Source of the DNA: Candidatus Obscuribacterales bacterium
Lineage (GTDB): Bacteria > Cyanobacteriota > Vampirovibrionia > Obscuribacterales > Obscuribacteraceae
Direction of reading: 5' to 3'
Length of the DNA: 64,000 nucleotides
NCBI GenBank assembly: GCA_020050685.1
Contig: JAGVKG010000060.1
Span: 1-64,000 of the forward strand
Each line of letters begins with the position of its first letter. Position 1 is the stretch's first letter. The notes beneath the pieces are model-generated. The model was not told where the DNA came from, did no database searches, and saw only the letters and a program-made list of their open reading frames with translations. Below, piece by piece: positions 16,349-24,254 of the stretch. The translations under genes were made by a program, and so were the position numbers.

Positions 16349-18745
16349 TTAATCCTTATTTCGAAAATTAATGACACTTTCTTGAATTTTATTGCTTATC
16401 AGACATAATTGGCTCATTTTATCTACCGTTTTACCTGCCGCTTTGTCGCTAGATTGGCTGTCACTTTCGCCCGCCGGAAGCTCTTCGGCACCAAAGCGCC
16501 GGTCTTCATATTGAGCCAGAAATTGGCTTACAAGCAGGTCCAAATCCTTGGGTACTTTTAGCCCATCGTTAATCCTTTGTTGCAGGCAACGTTCCAGGCG
16601 TTCTCTCACGTCTTCCGGTGTATCCTGCTTTTGACGCTCGACAGCCAAGCTCTCCAATGCCTTCAGTACACGCAGATATTCAGTCGAGGCTGGATGCAAG
16701 TGCTCCTCGGTTTTGACAGAAGCTGGCCTTTTCACACAAGCAAAAGCAACAATCACAGGAGCTAACTTGAGCGCACTAATTACAGCCAAAGCCAATAAAA
16801 ATGCCAATAGTACATAGGACCAAATGCTCCACAAGTGCACGACACTGCCAGACATCCATTGCAAGAGCGGATGAACAATTTTGCCTATGTCGCGGATAAG
16901 CATTGCCACCGCGGGAATTTCTTCCAGGCGGGCACAAAGCCATTTGATTTGTTCGGCAAGATACTGAGCACAAGAGGCTGCATCTTTGCCAGGCAGTCCA
17001 GGTAAAGCCCCGTCCGGAGTGGAATCAAAAGGCACCCAACCCCAAGCGGGCAAGAAAACTTCCGCCCAAGCATGAGCATCACGCATGCGCACTTCCCAAA
17101 GCCCAGTGAGAGGGTTGTGTTCACCAGGAGTAAAGCCAGTCACTAACCTTGCAGGAATGCCTTGCAAGCGGCAAAGCACCACAAAGGAAGTGGCAAAATG
17201 CTCACAATAACCTTGCTTTTTGCTAAACAAGAAATCTGATACCACTTCCTGATTTTCTGGAGTTGGTGGCACGTCAAGGTTGTATTTGTAAGTGCGCTTG
17301 AGGAAATTATCAATCGCTTCCGCCTTCTTGAACCAAGTTGGTTGGAAACCGGCAATTTCGAAAGCCAGCTTAGACAAATCTGGTGACAGCGATTGAGGAA
17401 CTTGTAAGTAATTGGCAAGACGTTTTTGAATTCTTTCCTTTTGACGGGCCGATTCTGGACGGCTATTGCGCAGAGCCTTGATCATATAGCGCGGTACATG
17501 AGAAAAGACAGTATAAACAGTGTCCTTGTCCATGAACATTGGGCTTCTGATTGCACCATAGCGATCAACTTCCACGTTGCCGATTGGGAAATAGATGAGA
17601 TATGGAACAGAGGCGGCTGGAACAAGATTTGGCTGGTCAGCCTCATAGTAAAAGACTTGTGTGAGATTCGACGTACGCACCCGACGTGGCACCACAAGTG
17701 ATGGCACTTCGCCCAGGCCAATACCGGAGCCATATGAGCTTACGCGAGTATAAGTGGTATCAGGATCGCTCATCGTCCAGCGATGTCCATCAAACTTATC
17801 AAAAGCCATTGCCCGCCAATATTCACCCGTGGTACTGCCAACCCGCAAGACAATATCTTTGGAAAGAGCTCCGCGATAGTTCAAATCAAGTTCTTTGGCA
17901 AAGCCAAAATAAGCCATCGGATCTACTTCAATGGCACCATCTTGGCGCCTGGTGTGAGGAAGCATGGGATTGCTAACTTGACTGGCACTTTGCATAGGAA
18001 TATTGAGCTTGAGTGAAACACGAACATTGCGGAACAGCCCCAAATCAAATCGAGGCAAACAGACAAACATAATTCCTGCGCAAGCAGCAACCAAGCCAAT
18101 CAGAATCAAGGCAGATAGCCTGGCGGTGCGATAACGACGGACAAAATGCCCTTTTTGTATTGTCGGTGATCCCAAGGCATGACTAGCTCCATTGACGTCT
18201 GCAATCGCGATACCAGATATGGTGCGCGACACTCCATCAAGATAGAGCATGTACAAACCAAACAAGCCAAAGACTGTTAGATAAATGCCAAATGTCAAAT
18301 CACGACTCAATGTTGCAGATGATGAAATCAACACCAGACCAACCAGAGCCGATACGTTCAAATCGCGCCGTTTTGGCAAATCAAAACAGTGCAAGGCAAG
18401 CAAAGCAATCATCATATTTGTCAGTGGTTCACGCGCATCAGTAATTGAGGCTTGCACACGAAAAACAATATCTTCCACAAAGAAGCGCAAAACGATGAGA
18501 ATCCCGCCAGCAATTGCCCACTTGATCCAAAAATTGTTTTTGTCTCGGCGAACATAACTGACAAAGCTACCAAGAATCGTGCCGCATATGGCAAAGATGG
18601 CCAAGTTAACTGGTGTGTCAGCCATCTGGCAGGCAGCCAAAATACCGACAATCGCCATTGCCGAGGTGATCACTCTCAGCCCAATTGAGTCCTCCACTGG
18701 ATTGTCGAGGCCGACTTTGTTACCGCTGTGTAAATCCCATGTCAT
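16349..18745 (-). CDS. transglutaminase-like membrane protein (TgpA/DUF3488 type)
   Basis: A 798-residue membrane protein: a block of about six N-terminal transmembrane helices (20-250), an extracytoplasmic region, a papain-like transglutaminase core, another helix near 655, and a cytoplasmic acidic tail. The catalytic triad is visible as Cys in QGYCEHFA (about 513), His in RDAHAWAEVF (about 555) and Asp in PFDSTPDG (about 574). Homologs are encoded with MoxR and DUF58 genes, as here, and some are periplasmic cysteine-protease- or transglutaminase-like enzymes; the substrate is not known. The start ATG overlaps the DUF58 stop by 4 bases (ATGA), so translation is probably coupled. Confidence 0.88.
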   Translation of the reverse strand: MTWDLHSGNKVGLDNPVEDSIGLRVITSAMAIVGILAACQMADTPVNLAIFAICGTILGSFVSYVRRDKNNFWIKWAIAGGILIVLRFFVEDIVFRVQASITDAREPLTNMMIALLALHCFDLPKRRDLNVSALVGLVLISSSATLSRDLTFGIYLTVFGLFGLYMLYLDGVSRTISGIAIADVNGASHALGSPTIQKGHFVRRYRTARLSALILIGLVAACAGIMFVCLPRFDLGLFRNVRVSLKLNIPMQSASQVSNPMLPHTRRQDGAIEVDPMAYFGFAKELDLNYRGALSKDIVLRVGSTTGEYWRAMAFDKFDGHRWTMSDPDTTYTRVSSYGSGIGLGEVPSLVVPRRVRTSNLTQVFYYEADQPNLVPAASVPYLIYFPIGNVEVDRYGAIRSPMFMDKDTVYTVFSHVPRYMIKALRNSRPESARQKERIQKRLANYLQVPQSLSPDLSKLAFEIAGFQPTWFKKAEAIDNFLKRTYKYNLDVPPTPENQEVVSDFLFSKKQGYCEHFATSFVVLCRLQGIPARLVTGFTPGEHNPLTGLWEVRMRDAHAWAEVFLPAWGWVPFDSTPDGALPGLPGKDAASCAQYLAEQIKWLCARLEEIPAVAMLIRDIGKIVHPLLQWMSGSVVHLWSIWSYVLLAFLLALAVISALKLAPVIVAFACVKRPASVKTEEHLHPASTEYLRVLKALESLAVERQKQDTPEDVRERLERCLQQRINDGLKVPKDLDLLVSQFLAQYEDRRFGAEELPAGESDSQSSDKAAGKTVDKMSQLCLISNKIQESVINFRNKD

Positions 18746-20043
18746 AGCTGGCGAATGTCATCCTCACAGGCAATTATTGACTTGGCAGGAAAGTCCTGAC
18801 CTGGTTGCGTGCTTTGCGAAGCATCACGCAATTCTGAGCGCACCTCGACTAAATAAGACGCTTGCGGACAAGAAGGCATCTCATTGGCCGATATTTCTAC
18901 CAAGGCCTTTTGCCTACTTAGCTGCAAAAATAAAGGCGTGTTAAATAGATGAGAATCATCTTTTGCTGAAATGGGAAATATGCGTGCCAATATTTCCATC
19001 TGTTCCTCAATACCTGGTGTTACTCCTGGCAATTCAAATTTCTCATTCAAAGCATCAAGATCCGGATGCAAAATCAATCGCGGTCCAATTCCCATTGAAT
19101 GACCAAGTGAAAGCAGAGATGCGGCAGCACAGATAGCCAGCTCGAATTGGTTTTCACTTGCCCAGGATCCGCAGAGATTTAAAAATATATCGAAGGCAGG
19201 CAGTCCCTCTGCTTCGAATTCACGCACTAAAAGTCTGCCCGTGCGCGCAGACGATGCCCAGTGAATAAAGCGGGGACTATCACCACGTCTGTATTCGCGC
19301 ACACCAACCGTTTGTGTCGATTGCCTGGACATTACATTGGTAATGGCAATGGCTGACGCACTCATCGTCGATGGTGGCAGCTTATAGAGGAAGAATCCTT
19401 GGATTGGCACAACTCTCGGATAAATTGTTATCTGAGGCTTTGTCAGAGGAATGAACTTCTTGCGAAACCAGACTAAACCAAGAGGGAAAGAGGATTCCAA
19501 CCAAATTGTTGGCGCCTTATGCATACCGCGTTTGTCAGCCTGCAATTTCCAGGTGAAGGAGCCTTTCTTCTCTAAGCTCGGCACGACAATTGCTGCATCC
19601 TGTCCAGGAGTTTTATGTCGCTTATCACCAGAGAATATCGATACCAACCTCAACCAATCAACCGGCAGTGCAATCCTTTTTCGCACGCTAATGTTGAGGT
19701 CGAGCACTTCTCCAATAATTGCCTTGGTTTGCATATGCTGATCAACATCACAGGCCAGCACCTGCGTTAAAGGGATAAGAAACGCCATTAAAATTGCGCC
19801 GAGCAAACCTGCACAAATCAAATACAACCAGCCAGAACCAATATTGCCGGCAATGAAATAAAGCACAAACGCCAAACCGAACACAATCAAAAATCGTGTT
19901 TCCAGATAACAAGAAAGGCTAGTTTGAAATACGCGGCTTACAGTTGCCTGACTGCTTGAAGAGTTTTCTGGATTCGCACTGTCTTGCGACTTCTCAGATT
20001 GGAACTGGAATTTCTTCCAAAATTTGTTCAATAATTTCAGCAT
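18742..20043 (-). CDS. DUF58-domain membrane protein
   Basis: This 433-residue protein has two membrane helices at about 50-95 and a DUF58 region with the family signature VREYRRGDSPRFIHWASSARTGRLLVREFE at about 245-275, followed by a vWA-like C-terminal fold. DUF58 proteins are partners of MoxR ATPases and transglutaminase-like proteins in envelope-related operons; the biochemical role is unsettled. It overlaps moxR by 50 bases upstream and the transglutaminase gene by 4 bases downstream. The N-terminal 40 residues are polar and Ser/Gln-rich. A start further downstream is possible but I see no better ribosome-binding site. Confidence 0.88.
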   Translation of the reverse strand: MLKLLNKFWKKFQFQSEKSQDSANPENSSSSQATVSRVFQTSLSCYLETRFLIVFGLAFVLYFIAGNIGSGWLYLICAGLLGAILMAFLIPLTQVLACDVDQHMQTKAIIGEVLDLNISVRKRIALPVDWLRLVSIFSGDKRHKTPGQDAAIVVPSLEKKGSFTWKLQADKRGMHKAPTIWLESSFPLGLVWFRKKFIPLTKPQITIYPRVVPIQGFFLYKLPPSTMSASAIAITNVMSRQSTQTVGVREYRRGDSPRFIHWASSARTGRLLVREFEAEGLPAFDIFLNLCGSWASENQFELAICAAASLLSLGHSMGIGPRLILHPDLDALNEKFELPGVTPGIEEQMEILARIFPISAKDDSHLFNTPLFLQLSRQKALVEISANEMPSCPQASYLVEVRSELRDASQSTQPGQDFPAKSIIACEDDIRQL

Positions 20044-20968
20044 GGCAAACTTTGTTGAATTTTTGTTTGGGAATTATGCGATGGCCAAAGACGAATGGTG
20101 CCAAAAGTTTTACATCCTCCGGCTGAACAAAGTCTCGTTCGTTGATCAAGGCTGACGCCTGTGCTGCTCTCATGAGAAGCTGGCTGCCACGCGGACTAAC
20201 ACCTAAGACAACTTGCGGATGGGATCTGGTGGCATTAACGATATCAACGATATAGCGCTGAATAGATGTCTCAACAAACACGCATTGCACACGCTTGCGC
20301 GCTTGAATTACTTCTTCTTGGGAAAGCACCGGTCCGGCTTCAAACGCACCTTCACGCAAAGTTTTTGTCAGCATCATTACTTCTTCTTCCGGCTTGGGAT
20401 AACCAAGCGAAAGACACATCATGAAACGATCGAGTTGTGCTTCGGGCAAAGGAAAAGTGCCGTGATACTCCACAGGATTTTGTGTGGCAATAACGAAGAA
20501 AAGCTCAGGCAATTTGCGCGTCTCGCCTTCGTTTGTCACTTGTGATTCTTCCATGGCTTCAAGCAAACTTGATTGAGTGCGCGGTGTGGCGCGGTTAATT
20601 TCGTCTGCCAACAATATGTTGGTAAAAATTGGACCAGGCACAAAATTGAATGTGCCTTCTTTCTGGTTGAAAACGCTGACACCAGAAATATCAGACGGTA
20701 GAAGATCCGGTGTGCACTGAATACGCTTAAAAGTTGCCTTTACAGAACGCGCCAAAGATTTTGCCAAAAGCGTCTTGCCCACGCCCGGCACATCTTCCAA
20801 TAGCACGTGCCCGCCAGCCAAAAACGCGGTGGCTGCCAGCTGCACTGAACGCGTCTGACCAATCAGAACCCGATTCATATTATCCAAAAGACTGCGCAGC
20901 CTTCGACTCAATCCCTGAGTCAAGACTTCTGAACGTTCGAAGTCAGATTCTGCCTTCATTTGGGCCAT
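19994..20968 (-). CDS. MoxR-family AAA+ ATPase
   Basis: MoxR ATPases act as chaperone-like remodelers for partner proteins, usually the vWA/DUF58 protein encoded next to them. The core has Walker A EDVPGVGKT, the PDLLPSDISG and FVPGPIFTN loops, Walker B LLADEINRATPR, sensor-1 IATQNPVE and the LDRFMM arginine-finger region. It ends with the AAA lid (SPRGSQLLMRAAQA). I chose the ATG at 20968 (324 residues) because GGAAGG lies just upstream; ATGs at 20980 and 20959 are close alternatives, and a TTG at 21037 would give 347. It is the first gene of a five-gene minus-strand operon ending with the TonB-like gene. Confidence 0.92.
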   Translation of the reverse strand: MAQMKAESDFERSEVLTQGLSRRLRSLLDNMNRVLIGQTRSVQLAATAFLAGGHVLLEDVPGVGKTLLAKSLARSVKATFKRIQCTPDLLPSDISGVSVFNQKEGTFNFVPGPIFTNILLADEINRATPRTQSSLLEAMEESQVTNEGETRKLPELFFVIATQNPVEYHGTFPLPEAQLDRFMMCLSLGYPKPEEEVMMLTKTLREGAFEAGPVLSQEEVIQARKRVQCVFVETSIQRYIVDIVNATRSHPQVVLGVSPRGSQLLMRAAQASALINERDFVQPEDVKLLAPFVFGHRIIPKQKFNKVCHAEIIEQILEEIPVPI

Positions 20969-21135
20969 TCTACCTTCCATCCGAATTATGCCGGCTGCCA
21001 AGGAATTTATGCCCTGGCTGGTCAGCAAATAACCCAAACTGCAATCGCATATACTGAGATTTCGCTTAGGTCAAGCCAACTGATTTGCTCTTGAGTGGTT
21101 AATATAACCGGCAAATCTCGCTTGATTACCCTTAG

Positions 21136-21144
21136 TGTTATAAA
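21136..21144 (+). promoter_or_regulatory. extended -10 promoter element for the adhesin gene
   Basis: TGTTATAAA at 21136-21144 matches TGn plus a five-of-six -10 box. The expected start of transcription near 21151 gives a leader of about 170 nt that contains the hairpin at 21230-21254. No matching -35 box is evident, as is usual for extended -10 promoters. Confidence 0.4.
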
Positions 21145-21229
21145 TAGAAATTTTCAGCAAGATTAGAAATATCGTTGTGTAAACGACCTTATGATAAGCT
21201 CGTATGGTAAAGACAAATGGGGTTGGCTG

Positions 21230-21263
21230 GGGGCGATATTTTGGCATAATCGCCCTGTTTTTT
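21230..21263 (+). terminator. terminator-like hairpin inside the adhesin leader
   Basis: GGGCGAT (21230-21236) pairs perfectly with ATCGCCC (21248-21254) around an 11-nt loop, followed by TGTTTTTTT. This has the form of a Rho-independent terminator on the plus strand. No plus-strand gene lies upstream for it to terminate, because moxR is transcribed the other way. It sits between a likely promoter and the adhesin start, so an attenuator or riboregulator is plausible. Confidence 0.5.
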
Positions 21264-21320
21264 TGCGCCTAGCTGCGCTTACGTTTCGGGCTTCGATAGC
21301 CTATTATCAGAGGTGGGGTT

Positions 21321-24248
21321 ATGAAAAATATGAGTAGCTTGCGTTCAACAGCGTGGGTTTCTTTCCTTGCGCTTTTACTTTTCTTTACGAATGCGCCGGG
21401 AGCCATGGCAGATCCTCAGGCAGGCGGATGGGCGGCACGACAAGCAACACGTAATATGGATTTGGATCTTTCATCGTCAAACGCTTCAGTTGCTGCCAAT
21501 GCAAGGCTATTTAGCCAGGTGGGTTCTGTCGACATTCAAGTTGCCGGTAATACCAGAACGGTAACGGCAGGCGACATGTTGACACCGGCTGAGTTTGTGG
21601 CAATGACGCAAGTCTTGCGGTCCGGTGCGCAAAATCTCGTACTTGATACGCAAGGTAGAGCATCGGGCGGAACATTTTCGCTCACCCAACTTGGTGTCAG
21701 CCAGCTTTCATCACTGGTGATTCCAGCAAATGTCACAGCCCAAGCCCAAGGTCTTGCTTCGATATTGAATGTGCAAGGGCAATTCTCCACCCAAGGTACT
21801 TTGTCGGGAGCAACACGGCATCTCATGGTCAACGCAGGTTCCGTTGATGTTGGCACGGGCGGTGTGGTAACAACTGTTTCTCCAAATAACCGTGCGGTTG
21901 ATCTTTCAATTTCATCGCTCGCCAATATTTTCAACTCCGGATCAATTACTGCCTCAGGTGTTTTGAATTTGAGTGCAGCCGGCGATATCGTTAACGCTCT
22001 TCCCAATGGCACAAGTGGTGCGGCACCAGTTATGTCTGGTGCAATGGGTACAAATTTGTATGCAGGCTCGGGACAGTTCGTCAACTCTGGACTAATTGCT
22101 TCGCAATCTGGTTCTGTTAATTTCGCAACCGGAGCGACAACGGATCTGGTTCTCAACAACGCAAGCGGGCAAGTGCAAGCCCTGCAATCTATTAACATGC
22201 GCGATGCCATGTTTGCCGGCAAACAACTGACAGCTGTAGATGGTGGCACGTTCACAGCAGAGAACGCCAACTTTTATGGTGGTGACGGACATGTTAGGGC
22301 ACATACCCATCAACTTGCAGCCCTGGCAAATATTTATGCCGGTACTGCTTCTTTGCTGAATAGCAGCGGTGATTTGAATGTTGGCACAATTACTCTCAGT
22401 GGAGATCCAACTATTGCCAATTCAGATGGCGATGTAATCTTGAATGGCAATATCACCGTTCCCGGTAACGACGTAGCGATTATTGCCTCTGAAAACGTCA
22501 GGGTTGCTACAGGGGCAAAAGTAGCGATAAACCTTTCAACCAATGTTCCTGATGCAAATGGGGGAAATTTACACATCATTGCTGGATTTGACTTTACGCC
22601 AGCTACACCCGGCCAAGTGACGGACACCACAACCACATTTACATTCCCGGAAGATGGCGATCACTCATTTTTCGGTGGTGGCATCCAACTACAAGGAGTG
22701 GCCATTAATACCTCAAGCTCCGCTTCTGCTGGAGATAGCTCGGCCGGCAATGTAACTTTAATAGCCGCAAAAGGCAGCGCGCCAAATTTCAATCCTAATA
22801 ATTTGCCCCTCATAGTTACAGGTGGTATCACCGCTGCAAGCAAGAGAGGTGTTGGTGGCAATGTAACCGCCATTGGAGAATGGAGTGTCTCTGTAGGCGG
22901 GCCAATCGACGTAAGTGGTACATTTGGCGGCGGAACAGTGAGTATTACTGGCGGAAGCCCCATAATAGAAGGTGGAGACATCACTTTCCTCAATGGCACC
23001 GTCGGTGGTGACGGAAATTTTGGCATGGACTTTCCAACTGGCGCACCGATTGTAGTTGCCGGAAAAATCAACGCCAGCGGCACTCAAGGTCCTGGCGGAG
23101 AAATCATTTTTTTTAGTGGCGGCAATGTAGCAGTGACAGGGGCAATTAGTGCTACTGGTGGAAGCATTGGCGGCGAATTCGGCGAAGGCTTTGCCGGTGG
23201 CAGCCTGACAGTTGACAGCGGCAGTTTTGTTTCTCTCAGCAGTGTCACATTGAATGGTGGCGCATCGCCTGCACCAGCTCCAGCTGGCGATGGTGGATCA
23301 CTAACAATTTTTGCAGCCGCGGCAATAATAAATGGCCATGTCAATTTGCAAGGTGGCGATGGGAAATCCGGCTTAGAAGGATCGGACGCTGGTTTTGGCG
23401 GCACACTTAACGTAGACATTTTCGCACCGGGTGGATCCTTTCAAGTACTGAAAGGTAGCATCGATTTAAGCGGTGGCAATGCCTCTGCTGGTGGTGGTGG
23501 AGCTGACGGCGGTACGGCAACTATTTTTGCAGATGAGCTTTTAATTCAAGGTGATATGAATGTTTCTGGCGGCAATTCTTCAGGAGCATTTTTCTTTGGC
23601 GGCAACGGTGGAACTATTGATCTTACTGGTACAGGCGACTATACAATTACCGGCGACGTGGAATTGAATGGTGGCAATGCCACCGGAATGGAAGGCTTTG
23701 GTGGCTCAGGCGGTGGTCTGACTGTAGATCTGCCAGGTGGAAGTTTAACAATTGACGGAGCAATAAATGCCTTTGGTGGCTCAGGTTCTGGAAGTCCTGG
23801 TGGCGGCGGTGATGTATTCATTGTTGCAAACGAAGTTATGGTTGGAAACAATATTTACTTGGCAGGTGCAAATGCAACACTTGCATTCGCACCTGGCGGT
23901 TTTGGTGGCAATTTGACAATTATGGCTCTCAATTCAATTATGGTGGATGGAAACATTGTCACAAGAGGTGGCTCTAACAAATCTACTGTTATAGAAGAAG
24001 GGGCCGCTGGCGGGGATTCTGGTTCCGTCCTTTTGGAAACAGGATTAGTAGCTGATGCCTACGACGGCATCTTCGATGATCCGACTACCTTTAGGCTTGG
24101 ATCGATTGTGGTAAGCGGTTATGTTGATGCGCGTGGTGGCGATGCTTCCGCTGCTGATGGAATTGGCGGTTTAGGCAACGACGTGACAATGTCAGCCGCC
24201 ACCGTTCAAGTGAAGGGTAAAAATGGAAACTTCAGTGTCAGTTCATAG
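21321..24248 (+). CDS. secreted filamentous-haemagglutinin-like protein, N-terminal part (ends at in-frame TAG)
   Basis: A 975-residue product with a clear signal peptide: Lys, hydrophobic core WVSFLALLLFF, cleavage near APGAMADPQ. The rest is Gly/Ser/Thr/Asn-rich with short repeated beta-strand units, typical of a right-handed parallel beta-helix surface protein. From about residue 415 the segment IIAGFDFTPATPGQ and a long GG-x-(L/V)-x repeat region match the paralog at 50-64 kb. The frame ends at TAG 24246-24248, but it stays open for another 830 codons after that and the protein family continues across it. I therefore read this as the N-terminal half of one interrupted 1,805-residue gene. 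The start is ATG 21321 with AGGTGG upstream. A beta-barrel transporter partner is not in the window. Confidence 0.8.
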   Translation: MKNMSSLRSTAWVSFLALLLFFTNAPGAMADPQAGGWAARQATRNMDLDLSSSNASVAANARLFSQVGSVDIQVAGNTRTVTAGDMLTPAEFVAMTQVLRSGAQNLVLDTQGRASGGTFSLTQLGVSQLSSLVIPANVTAQAQGLASILNVQGQFSTQGTLSGATRHLMVNAGSVDVGTGGVVTTVSPNNRAVDLSISSLANIFNSGSITASGVLNLSAAGDIVNALPNGTSGAAPVMSGAMGTNLYAGSGQFVNSGLIASQSGSVNFATGATTDLVLNNASGQVQALQSINMRDAMFAGKQLTAVDGGTFTAENANFYGGDGHVRAHTHQLAALANIYAGTASLLNSSGDLNVGTITLSGDPTIANSDGDVILNGNITVPGNDVAIIASENVRVATGAKVAINLSTNVPDANGGNLHIIAGFDFTPATPGQVTDTTTTFTFPEDGDHSFFGGGIQLQGVAINTSSSASAGDSSAGNVTLIAAKGSAPNFNPNNLPLIVTGGITAASKRGVGGNVTAIGEWSVSVGGPIDVSGTFGGGTVSITGGSPIIEGGDITFLNGTVGGDGNFGMDFPTGAPIVVAGKINASGTQGPGGEIIFFSGGNVAVTGAISATGGSIGGEFGEGFAGGSLTVDSGSFVSLSSVTLNGGASPAPAPAGDGGSLTIFAAAAIINGHVNLQGGDGKSGLEGSDAGFGGTLNVDIFAPGGSFQVLKGSIDLSGGNASAGGGGADGGTATIFADELLIQGDMNVSGGNSSGAFFFGGNGGTIDLTGTGDYTITGDVELNGGNATGMEGFGGSGGGLTVDLPGGSLTIDGAINAFGGSGSGSPGGGGDVFIVANEVMVGNNIYLAGANATLAFAPGGFGGNLTIMALNSIMVDGNIVTRGGSNKSTVIEEGAAGGDSGSVLLETGLVADAYDGIFDDPTTFRLGSIVVSGYVDARGGDASAADGIGGLGNDVTMSAATVQVKGKNGNFSVSS

Positions 24249-24254
24249 GGCGGT

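Larger units (their letters stand above)
20969..21320. other. divergent intergenic region between moxR and the adhesin gene
   Basis: This gap of about 350 bases separates divergent genes, so it must hold promoters for both directions. On the plus strand I see an extended -10 element (21136-21144) and a strong hairpin followed by T residues (21230-21263). The adhesin start has a good AGGTGG ribosome-binding site at 21311-21316. I see no ORF worth reporting and no clear promoter for the moxR side. Confidence 0.5.
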
